Positions 56,466-63,168 of a stretch of 64,000 nt of DNA are shown piece by piece. The translations under genes were made by a program, and so were the position numbers. Under the pieces are notes generated by a model, which was not told where the DNA came from, ran no database searches, and was given only the letters and a program-made list of their open reading frames with translations. The DNA comes from Arthrobacter sp. Alg241-R88 (lineage in GTDB: Bacteria; Actinomycetota; Actinomycetes; Actinomycetales; Micrococcaceae). The number at the start of each line of letters is the position of its first letter. Position 1 is the first letter of the stretch. The stretch covers positions 175,924 to 239,923 of the forward strand of contig NZ_UNRG01000006.1 in NCBI RefSeq assembly GCF_900537115.1, read 5' to 3'.

Positions 56466-57191
56466 TCAGTTGCCCGCCGAGCGGACGGAAACGCTGCACC
56501 CTGTGCCCGTGCTGCGGACATCCCAGCAGTTGCCGCGGCCGATCATTTCGTATTCCACGTCGCCGGCACCGGGCAGGAGAATTGCGGTGTTTTCGTCCAC
56601 CGCCACTGCCCTGTCCACGAGGCCCGCGGCCACGGCACCCACGGCCCTGCTGAGGGTGCCGGCCTGGGCGGCGTGGACGTCCACGGAGAAGGGAACGAGC
56701 CCCAGTCCGTCGCGTACATCCACCTCGTCGAGGTCCTCGGAGCACTCCTCGCCGCATACCTCGACGCCCCCGATCCGGTAGCCGCCGATAATGCCCCTGC
56801 GGGGCGCAACCATGGCGCCGGCGGAAAACCCAAGGTAGGGGGCGCCGTCGGCCACTCTTGCCGCAATGGCACCCGCGCAGCCCCGAAGCCCTTCGAGGTA
56901 TGCCGGGGTCAGCCCGCCGCCCACCACCACTGCGTCAGCGTCATCGAAAGCCGCCGGATCCGCCGGGCTGCCCGCATGGAGCAGGACCGGTACCACCTCG
57001 CAGGAGGTCAGGGATTGAAGCGGCCCGGCGTAATCCTGCAGCACACTTTCAGGGTTGCCGCCACGGTGGTGCACCACAACGGCGATCCGGCGCAGCTGGC
57101 CGCGGCGCCCGGGGATGTCCTTAGCGAAGCGCGCAAACACGTCGGGAAAGGAATGGTAGTCCGGTCCGGCACCGGCCAGGAAAATGCCCAT
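56466..57191 (-). CDS. Peptidase S51-family (peptidase E/cyanophycinase-like) protein
   Basis: A 241-residue class-I-glutamine-amidotransferase-like hydrolase of the S51 group. The nucleophile elbow GFSAGAMVAP (Ser about residue 123) and the preceding AVVVGGGLTPAYLEGL motif are clear. S51 members include Asp-dipeptidase and cyanophycinase; this one is too short and lacks distinguishing marks to say which. ATG 57191. Divergent from the leaderless arsR-like gene at 57290. Confidence 0.8.
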   Translation of the reverse strand: MGIFLAGAGPDYHSFPDVFARFAKDIPGRRGQLRRIAVVVHHRGGNPESVLQDYAGPLQSLTSCEVVPVLLHAGSPADPAAFDDADAVVVGGGLTPAYLEGLRGCAGAIAARVADGAPYLGFSAGAMVAPRRGIIGGYRIGGVEVCGEECSEDLDEVDVRDGLGLVPFSVDVHAAQAGTLSRAVGAVAAGLVDRAVAVDENTAILLPGAGDVEYEMIGRGNCWDVRSTGTGCSVSVRSAGN

Positions 57192-57252
57192 GGGCTACAA
57201 GATACAGCGCGGGACGAAGCTTGCCGGGCGGAAACAGGCATTCCACGAAGCA

Positions 57253-57297
57253 TTGACACCCGTGTCAAGCGGGACTATCGTACAACCAAATGGTTGT
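57253..57297 (+). promoter_or_regulatory. Leaderless promoter with two palindromes for the ArsR-like gene
   Basis: TTGACA (57253-57258), 17 bases, TATCGT (57276-57281), then ATG at 57290 only eight bases after the -10 box, so the message probably starts at or next to the start codon. GACAC-CC-GTGTC (57255-57266) overlaps the -35; ACAACCA-AA-TGGTTGT (57282-57297) covers the start codon and looks like the autoregulatory operator. Confidence 0.8.
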
Positions 57298-57622
57298 AGA
57301 TCAGCTCCGTGAAACCGAACTTGACCGCCTCTTCCAGGCGTTCGCCGATTCCACACGGCGGGATATCGTCCGCCGGGTGACGGTCGGAGAATACACCGTC
57401 TCCGGCCTCGCGGGCCTTTACGCCATGAGTTTCGCCGCCGTCCAAAAGCATGTTGCGGTGTTGGAGCGCGCCTCCCTGGTCACCAAGGAAAAGCGCGGAA
57501 GGGAGCAGATCGTGCGGGGTAACCATGAAGGGCTGCAGAAAGCCCGCCGGCTGCTCGATGAGTACGAGGCGATTTGGCAGCAGCGCGTAGGCCGGATCGC
57601 TGACATTCTGGCCGAAGGATAA
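57290..57622 (+). CDS. ArsR-family regulator of the SRPBCC partner type
   Basis: A 110-residue winged-helix repressor without the metal cysteines of classic ArsR (first part LFQAFADSTRRDIVRRVTVG; recognition YAMSFAAVQKHVAVLERASL; wing KEKRGREQIVRGNHEGLQKA). This subgroup is usually encoded before an AHSA1/SRPBCC protein, as here (start 16 bp later). ATG 57290 is immediately after the -10 box, so translation is probably leaderless. It likely represses its own operon through the palindrome on the start codon. Confidence 0.88.
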   Translation: MVVDQLRETELDRLFQAFADSTRRDIVRRVTVGEYTVSGLAGLYAMSFAAVQKHVAVLERASLVTKEKRGREQIVRGNHEGLQKARRLLDEYEAIWQQRVGRIADILAEG

Positions 57623-57637
57623 GGAAAGGTTTCTGCA

Positions 57638-58135
57638 ATGCCGGTAATCAGTTCCACCAAGAATCTTGAAGCGCTGAGCTTCACGCTGATCGCAGAATTC
57701 GATGCGGACATCCAACGGGTCTGGCAGATCTGGGAAGACCCGCGCCAGCTGGAACGCTGGTGGGGTCCGCCTACCTGGCCGGCCACCTTCGAGGAGTTCG
57801 ACTTCCGCGCAGAAGGGAAGGCCAGCTATTACATGAGCGGTCCCGAGGGTGAAAAGGCCCGCGGCTGGTGGCGCTTCACCACCATCGATGGCCCCAAGAG
57901 GCTTGCCTTCGACGACGGATTTGCCGATGACAACGGCCAGCCAGTGGATGCCCTGGGAACCACCCACGCCACCGTTAACCTGGAGGGCGTTGGCGACCGC
58001 ACCAGGATGACGATCGTCTCCTCCTTCGAGTCGGAGGAGCAGATGGAGCAGATGGTCCAGATGGGTATGGAGGAAGGCATGCGGGAGGCCGTCGGACAGA
58101 TCGACGCCCTCCTTTCCGAACACGCCAAGGCCTGA
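57638..58135 (+). CDS. SRPBCC (AHSA1-like) ligand-binding protein
   Basis: A 165-residue START/AHSA1-fold protein: LIAEFDADIQRVWQIWEDPR then LERWWGPPTWPATFEEFDFR, the standard opening of activator-of-Hsp90-like bacterial proteins, and GTTHATVNLEGVGDRTRMTI in the middle. It may bind small hydrophobic molecules; no reaction is known. Preceded by AAGGAAAGG box. Partner of the ArsR-like regulator in a two-gene operon closed by a palindromic terminator. Confidence 0.88.
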   Translation: MPVISSTKNLEALSFTLIAEFDADIQRVWQIWEDPRQLERWWGPPTWPATFEEFDFRAEGKASYYMSGPEGEKARGWWRFTTIDGPKRLAFDDGFADDNGQPVDALGTTHATVNLEGVGDRTRMTIVSSFESEEQMEQMVQMGMEEGMREAVGQIDALLSEHAKA

Positions 58136-58163
58136 GCAGCTAACCCGGCCCACAACCCAAGAG

Positions 58164-58199
58164 AGCGGACGACGGCGGGACCTCCCGCCGTCGTCCGCT
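58164..58199. terminator. Perfect palindromic terminator between convergent genes
   Basis: A perfect 17-bp stem AGCGGACGACGGCGGGA/TCCCGCCGTCGTCCGCT with a two-base loop; the cleanest copy of the GACGGCGGGA family. Its right end touches the stop codon of the thioesterase gene. Confidence 0.85.
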
Positions 58200-58723
58200 T
58201 AGGGCGTTCCTGGTGCGGCGCCCGCGGCGATGACGAGGAGCGAGCTCGTGGCGGTGGCCAGCAGCTCGCCGGCCGGGCCAAGAATGCGACCCTCGGCAAA
58301 GATGACGCGCTGCCCTTGCTTGACCACTGCTCCCTCGGCCCGAAGGATCCCGTGGTGGGCCGTGATGGGGCGAAGATAGCTGACGGAAAGGTCAATGGAG
58401 GTGTAGCCGAACCCTGCCGCCAAAGTACTGTGGGCGGCGCACCCGACCACCGTATCCAGGAGCGTGCACGCCAGGCCGCCGTGCACCACGCCCAGAGGGT
58501 TGTAATGCGCTTCAGCGGGCCGGCATTCAAACTCCACCCGCCCGGACTCCACTGCCACAAGGGCCAGGTTCATCAGTGCTGCCATGGGCGGCCGCGGAAT
58601 GGCCCCGTCGCGCATTCCGGAGAGGAATTCCAGCCCGGACATCCGCGGGAGGTGTGCCAGCCCCACCCGGGGGTCCATCCAGCGAAAGGTTTCCGCCCGC
58701 TCTGCTGATCCGCTGGAATCCAT
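58199..58723 (-). CDS. PaaI-type hot-dog thioesterase
   Basis: A 174-residue acyl-CoA thioesterase-like protein. The family helix and active-site segment is HYNPLGVVHGGLACTLLDTV (residues about 73-92), with HGG in the expected place; STLAAGFGYTSIDLSVSYLR follows. About 35 extra residues at the N-terminus. ATG 58723 has GGAGCACG just before; alternative starts lie at later Met codons. Substrate (aromatic or branched acyl-CoA) is not decidable. Confidence 0.85.
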   Translation of the reverse strand: MDSSGSAERAETFRWMDPRVGLAHLPRMSGLEFLSGMRDGAIPRPPMAALMNLALVAVESGRVEFECRPAEAHYNPLGVVHGGLACTLLDTVVGCAAHSTLAAGFGYTSIDLSVSYLRPITAHHGILRAEGAVVKQGQRVIFAEGRILGPAGELLATATSSLLVIAAGAAPGTP

Positions 58724-58861
58724 GGACGTGCTCCTCTTTGATCGGCCGGCCTGAACAGCTTAAACCTCTCGCCCGAAGTGATCCACGGCTGGCGTTGAAG
58801 CCGACGAAAAGCTTCTGAATACTGGAAGGAAGGATCATTCCGACGTGAGGCGGTGGCAGCG

Positions 58862-59467
58862 ATGGGCAGCGGTGCGGAGGACTTCCGGAAGCGACTGGAG
58901 CGGGCCGCGGAAGTCCGGTCCTACCGGGGAGCCGGCATCAGCGCCGAGGAGGAGGCGGCGCTTGACGCCCTCGATGCCCAGGAGCGGGAGAAGCGCCGGA
59001 AGGTGAGTGATGCTGCCAGGGCGGAGTATCTGGTCCGGGATGCCATGGCGCAAGGAAAGTTCGACAACCTCAAGTACGCGGGCAAACCGATTCCGGGGTT
59101 GGGGGAGTCCTATGATCCTGACTGGTGGGTCAAGGGCCTCATTCAGCGGGAAAACATCAGCGGCCTCGGTCCCGCGGCCATCCTGCTCCGCACCGAGGAC
59201 ACCGAGCTGGAGGCCAAGCTCGATGCCCAGTACACAGAGCAGCAGGTCCGCGACATCCTGCAGGATTTCAACCGCCGGGTCATCGACGCGCGGCGCCAGC
59301 TTCAGGGCGGGCCGCCGGTCATCACCAAGACCCGGGACGTGGAGGAGGAAGTGCGGCGGTGGCGCGAACGCCGGGCAGCCTCGCAGGTTCCCCAGGCTGA
59401 GGCGGAGCCGGAAGCGCCCCGCTCGTGGTGGCGGCGGCTGTGGAAAGGTTCGGGCCCGGCCTACTGA
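58862..59467 (+). CDS. DUF1992 (DnaJ-C28-like) protein
   Basis: A 201-residue protein of the DUF1992 family, found as the C-terminal part of eukaryotic DNAJC28. The mark is YLVRDAMAQGKFDNLKYAGK then PIPGLGESYDPDWWVKGLIQ (residues about 53-92). The rest is helical and basic, ending SWWRRLWKGSG. No function known. ATG 58862 was chosen over GTG 58853 because the GAGG box is then at a normal distance. Its stop is directly adjacent to the stop of the convergent GNAT gene. Confidence 0.85.
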   Translation: MGSGAEDFRKRLERAAEVRSYRGAGISAEEEAALDALDAQEREKRRKVSDAARAEYLVRDAMAQGKFDNLKYAGKPIPGLGESYDPDWWVKGLIQRENISGLGPAAILLRTEDTELEAKLDAQYTEQQVRDILQDFNRRVIDARRQLQGGPPVITKTRDVEEEVRRWRERRAASQVPQAEAEPEAPRSWWRRLWKGSGPAY

Positions 59468-60094
59468 TCAGGCGGGCGGACGACGCCGGTGCTGCCCGCC
59501 GTCGTCCGCCTGGATTTTGGCGGGTGCTTTGCTTTGATGGGGTGCTTTCGCCTCGAAAAGCTCGCAGAGTGCGTTGTAGTACTTGTCGGTCTGGCCCAGG
59601 TGCGTCATGCCGATCCTTACGCAGACCCGCTGGGAAGCGGTGTTGGCCGGGGCCGTGACTGCCACAACTTTGTCCAGCCCGCTGTCCAATGCGTAGGCAA
59701 GGACCGCGGCTGCCGCCTCTGTTGCGTAGCCGTTTCCCCAATGATCGGGATGGAAATGCCACCCAATCTCGGTATCACCGGAAGGCTGCAGGGGCAGTGT
59801 TCCGCTGGACGCCGGGATGGATTTCAGGAGCATGGTCCCCGCCAGGGTCGCCCGCGTAGCTGGTTCCTTCAGCTCCACTGCCCAGATGTCGTGGACGGGG
59901 TGGGCCATGTCCTGCTGGCCGATGCTCCGCCAGATGCGGATGCGCTCCTCGGCTTCGGCACGGTCCCGCATCACCTGTGGATGGTTGCCGATGAAGCGCT
60001 GTACCTCCCACCGCGAGTAGAGATCCAGCACAAAGTCGGCGTCCTCCGGCTCCCACTGGCGGAGAACCAGCCGTTCGGTTTCGAGCCTCTTCAC
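59468..60094 (-). CDS. GNAT-family N-acetyltransferase
   Basis: A 208-residue RimJ/RimL-like GNAT enzyme: LETERLVLRQWEPEDADFVL at the N-terminus, TEIGWHFHPDHWGNGYATEA (acetyl-CoA site, about residues 107-126) and ANTASQRVCVRIGM. Start GTG 60094; no strong box. The last 25 residues (KAPHQSKAPAKIQADDGGQH) lie beyond the GNAT fold and run through the terminator palindrome. Acceptor (protein N-terminus or small amine) unknown. Its stop abuts the DUF1992 stop. Confidence 0.87.
   Translation of the reverse strand: MKRLETERLVLRQWEPEDADFVLDLYSRWEVQRFIGNHPQVMRDRAEAEERIRIWRSIGQQDMAHPVHDIWAVELKEPATRATLAGTMLLKSIPASSGTLPLQPSGDTEIGWHFHPDHWGNGYATEAAAAVLAYALDSGLDKVVAVTAPANTASQRVCVRIGMTHLGQTDKYYNALCELFEAKAPHQSKAPAKIQADDGGQHRRRPPA
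59471..59512. terminator. Palindromic terminator located in the end of the GNAT gene
   Basis: GGCGGACGACG/CGTCGTCCGCC (59475-59485 with 59500-59510) with a partly paired loop, of the GACGGCGGG family. Unusually, it lies within the last codons of the convergent GNAT gene, whose final residues (GGQHRRRPPA) are the translation of the palindrome. Confidence 0.75.
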
Positions 60095-60183
60095 CCGCCA
60101 ATCCTGCCAGAGACTCCCGGTTTGCAGTCAGTGGCCCGCAGTCAGCTGCCCGCAGTCAGCGGCTCCCAGCCGGCGGCCCTGAG

Positions 60184-62361
60184 TCAGCTTTTCGGGGTGG
60201 GCGGAGGCGTGGGGCTCGACATGGACGGCGGAGGCCCCGGGAACGGCGCGGCGGGATACAGCGGTGCCACATTCACCATGTAGTTGGCCCACTGCGGCCC
60301 GGCGATCATAAAACCATCCAGCCGGGGATAGAACGTGCCGTTGATCGTGACGTTTTGCCCTGGGCGCTTCTGGCCTTCCAACGCGTCCCCAAAGAAGGAA
60401 GCCGTGGCCAGTCCGGTGGTGTAACCCACCACCCAGGTGGCCCCGTTGTTGTTGGAGGTTCCGGTCTTTGCCGCCACGGGAACCTTGTCCTGGACCTTGG
60501 GGTTGATCCAAACCCCGGAGCCCACCTTCATCACGTCCTGCAGCACGGAGTTCACGCCACGGGCCACGTCCGGCTTCACTGCATCCCGGCAATCGACGGT
60601 CTGGGCCGGAAGTTTCCCGCCGGCGGCGTCAGTTACGTCCAGCAGGGCGATGGGTGTGCAGTACTTTCCGTCATTGGCGAAGGTGGCAAAGGCATTGGCC
60701 ATATGGAGCGGTGCCACATTGGTTGCACCCAGGAGGTTGCCCAGCTGGTGCATGTTGATGGGGGAACCGTCGTGGCCGCTGTGCAGGCCCACAGCGTCCA
60801 CCATCTTCTGGATGCCGCAGAAGTCCAGCTGTGTGGCGGAAGCGAAGGTAGCGGTATTGATGGAGTTGTAGAGGCCGTAGTTGATGGGCATCTTCCGGTA
60901 GAAACCCTCCTCGGCGTTCTGGAGGTCATCTGCCGCGCCCAGTTCGGGGTTGTTCTGGGCTGTGCTGTAGGCGCCCAGCACCTTTCCGCAACTGGAACGC
61001 CAGGGGAAACCCAGGGGGTAGACGCGCTTCGAGGCATCGATCTCGGCGTTCAGCGGCTTGCCCTCATTCAGCCACTGGGCGAAGGTAAACGGCTTCATGG
61101 TGGATCCGGTCTGGAAGCCGCCCGCCCCGTTCAGGTCATTGCCCTGCGGGTCCTTTGCATCCACGTTGAAGTTCAGTTGGGTATCGAACTTGCCTGGCTC
61201 GGCCAGGAACACCGTGTTCTGCGCCATCGAAAGAATCTTTCCGCTGCCGGGCTGGACGGATACCAGGGCTGCTCCCCACCGGTCCGGATTGGGCCCGGCC
61301 GTACCGTCCACCTGTGACTGGGCTGCGGCCTGGAGCCTGCTGTCCAGGGTTGTGGTGATGGTGAGGCCGCCCCGGTAGAGCTTCCTCTCCCGTTCCTTCA
61401 GGGTGGGCCCATACGCGGGGTTGTTCAGGATGAGGTGCGAGATGTAGTCGCAGAAATACGGTGCCATGGTGGCATTCGCACAACCCTGCCGTTCCGGGCT
61501 GATCTTCAGCTCGATGGGGGTGGCTACCGCCTGGTCATGCTCTTCCTGGGTGATCATCTCCTGCCGCAGCATCTCGCCGAGCACCTGGTCGCGGCGGACG
61601 ACAGACTTGTCCGGGTTAAGCGCGGGGTTGTAGAACGTGGGGCTGTTTACCAGCCCGGCCAGCAGCGCGGACTGGGGAAGGGTAAGGTCCTTGGCGGTGC
61701 TGCTGAAGAAGTAGCGGGCGGCCGCCTCGATCCCGTAGGCGTCGCTGTTGAAGAACACAATGTTCAGGTATCCCTCAAGGATCTGCTCCTTGGTGAACTT
61801 CTTCTCCAGGGCAACAGCCAGTTTCATTTCCCGCAGCTTGTCCCCGATGTCCTTTTGGCCGCTCAGGATCACCTCATCCGGCCGCTCCTGCGAGAGCCTC
61901 GCCTCGTTGATCACGTTGGTGACGTACTGCTGGGTGATGGTGGATGCCCCCTGCTGGTCACCCTTCGTCAGGTTTGCCACCACGGCGCGGAGGATGCCTT
62001 GGGGATCGAGGCCGGCATGTTCATAGAACCTGCTGTCCTCAATGGCGATGACGGCGTCCTTGATGTAGGGCGACATCTGGTCCAACGGGATCCTGACCCG
62101 GTTCTCCGCATAGAACGTTGCGATGGGCTGGCCATCCGAGGTGAGGACTTTGGTGGATTGCGACGGCGGCTGGACCGTCAGCTCCTCCGGCAGGCTTTCG
62201 AAAAATCCGATGGAAGTGGTGACGCCGTAGCCTGCCGCCGCAACGGACGGCACCACCAGGCTGGCGGCGAGCACCCCACACATTGCGCTCGCCGCGAGGA
62301 ATCCGAAAATGCTTCCCAGAATGGAACCGCGACCACGCCGTCGCTTCTTTTTATTCGCCAT
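60184..62361 (-). CDS. Class A penicillin-binding protein (bifunctional transglycosylase/transpeptidase)
   Basis: A 725-residue membrane-anchored enzyme that polymerises and crosslinks peptidoglycan. A basic head (MANKKKRRRGRGS) and one span (about residues 17-45) lead to the GT51 domain (VIAIEDSRFYEHAGLDPQGI, GASTITQQYVTN, LEKKFTKEQILEGYLN). The transpeptidase has SxxK in GSTMKPFTF (Ser about residue 422), SxN in YNSINTATF and KTG in AAKTGTSNNNG, ending in a Pro/Ser-rich tail. ATG 62361 has GAGGG upstream. Probably an essential or redundant cell-wall gene in a single unit; no PASTA domains. Confidence 0.95.
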   Translation of the reverse strand: MANKKKRRRGRGSILGSIFGFLAASAMCGVLAASLVVPSVAAAGYGVTTSIGFFESLPEELTVQPPSQSTKVLTSDGQPIATFYAENRVRIPLDQMSPYIKDAVIAIEDSRFYEHAGLDPQGILRAVVANLTKGDQQGASTITQQYVTNVINEARLSQERPDEVILSGQKDIGDKLREMKLAVALEKKFTKEQILEGYLNIVFFNSDAYGIEAAARYFFSSTAKDLTLPQSALLAGLVNSPTFYNPALNPDKSVVRRDQVLGEMLRQEMITQEEHDQAVATPIELKISPERQGCANATMAPYFCDYISHLILNNPAYGPTLKERERKLYRGGLTITTTLDSRLQAAAQSQVDGTAGPNPDRWGAALVSVQPGSGKILSMAQNTVFLAEPGKFDTQLNFNVDAKDPQGNDLNGAGGFQTGSTMKPFTFAQWLNEGKPLNAEIDASKRVYPLGFPWRSSCGKVLGAYSTAQNNPELGAADDLQNAEEGFYRKMPINYGLYNSINTATFASATQLDFCGIQKMVDAVGLHSGHDGSPINMHQLGNLLGATNVAPLHMANAFATFANDGKYCTPIALLDVTDAAGGKLPAQTVDCRDAVKPDVARGVNSVLQDVMKVGSGVWINPKVQDKVPVAAKTGTSNNNGATWVVGYTTGLATASFFGDALEGQKRPGQNVTINGTFYPRLDGFMIAGPQWANYMVNVAPLYPAAPFPGPPPSMSSPTPPPTPKS

Positions 62362-62456
62362 TTTTCAGCCCTCGAGCTTGAAGAGTGCCACCAGACTACG
62401 CCGCTGCCGAGGCTGTGAACCAGACGTGGAAGATCATATTTTGGTCAATTCTTTTA

Positions 62457-62496
62457 TTGACTCAGCGATAGTTAACGACATATCGTTAACTATCGC
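62457..62496 (+). promoter_or_regulatory. Promoter with a 32-bp near-perfect palindrome for the PadR gene
   Basis: TTGACT (62457-62462), 18 bases, TATCGT (62481-62486). A perfect 14-bp inverted repeat GCGATAGTTAACGA/TCGTTAACTATCGC (62465-62478 with 62483-62496, CATA centre) covers the spacer and the -10. It is most probably the operator of the PadR protein, giving autorepression. Confidence 0.85.
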
Positions 62497-62541
62497 CGAA
62501 AACGGCAGTGAAGACTAACAGGACGAAAGGACGATGCCACG

Positions 62542-63168
62542 ATGAAGGGCATTTCTCATGACGAATTTTCAGGCCCCCACTTGGATCGGGGCCGGTTTGA
62601 ACGCGGCCGCGGCAGGCGTGGACCGCACGGGCACCGGGGCGGTGGCTTTGGCCCCGGGTTCGGAGCCGGATTCGGCGGCGGTTTTGGACCAGGTTTTGGA
62701 CCAGGTTTTGGGCCGGGGTTTGGGCGCGGACCGCGAAGGGCAAGCCGGGGTGACGTCCGCTCGGCCATCCTCTCGCTCCTGGCGGAAGCGCCCTCAAATG
62801 GTTACGGACTGATCAAGACGATTGCCGAAAAGACCGGAGGGGCCTGGCGGCCGAGCCCGGGTTCCATCTATCCCACACTGCAGCAGCTCGTGGACGAGGA
62901 ACTTATTACCGCGCTGAGCGAAGGCCGCGGAACGGAATTCACCCTCACGGATGCCGGAAGGGCATGGGTGGCAGAGCATGCAGAGGAGATGGAAGCTGCG
63001 TGGAACTCCGGGCCGGACAACCCGGACCGGGATTTCCACCAGAGCATCGGGAAGCTGATGGGCGTAATTCACCAGTTCCGCACCGGTGTCACTGAAGAGC
63101 AGCGGGCAGCAGCCATTGAGAAGCTGGACGAGACCCGCCGGGCCCTCTACAAGATCCTGGCTGACTGA
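62542..63168 (+). CDS. PadR-family regulator with a Gly/Phe-rich N-terminal extension
   Basis: A 208-residue PadR regulator. The winged helix lies in residues about 68-140 (RGDVRSAILSLLAEAPSNGY, GAWRPSPGSIYPTLQQLVDE, RGTEFTLTDAGRAWVAE), followed by the C-terminal dimerisation helix. The first 65 residues are low-complexity, with six FGPGFG- or FGxGFG-type repeats (GGGFGPGFGAGFGGGFGPGF) after an Arg/His/Gly-rich head (GRGRRGPHGHRGG). Such disordered heads are known in some actinobacterial PadR proteins and may drive assembly. ATG 62542; AAAGGACG box. The operator at 62465 lies just before it. Overlaps the amtB 3' end by 22 bp. Confidence 0.9.
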   Translation: MKGISHDEFSGPHLDRGRFERGRGRRGPHGHRGGGFGPGFGAGFGGGFGPGFGPGFGPGFGRGPRRASRGDVRSAILSLLAEAPSNGYGLIKTIAEKTGGAWRPSPGSIYPTLQQLVDEELITALSEGRGTEFTLTDAGRAWVAEHAEEMEAAWNSGPDNPDRDFHQSIGKLMGVIHQFRTGVTEEQRAAAIEKLDETRRALYKILAD

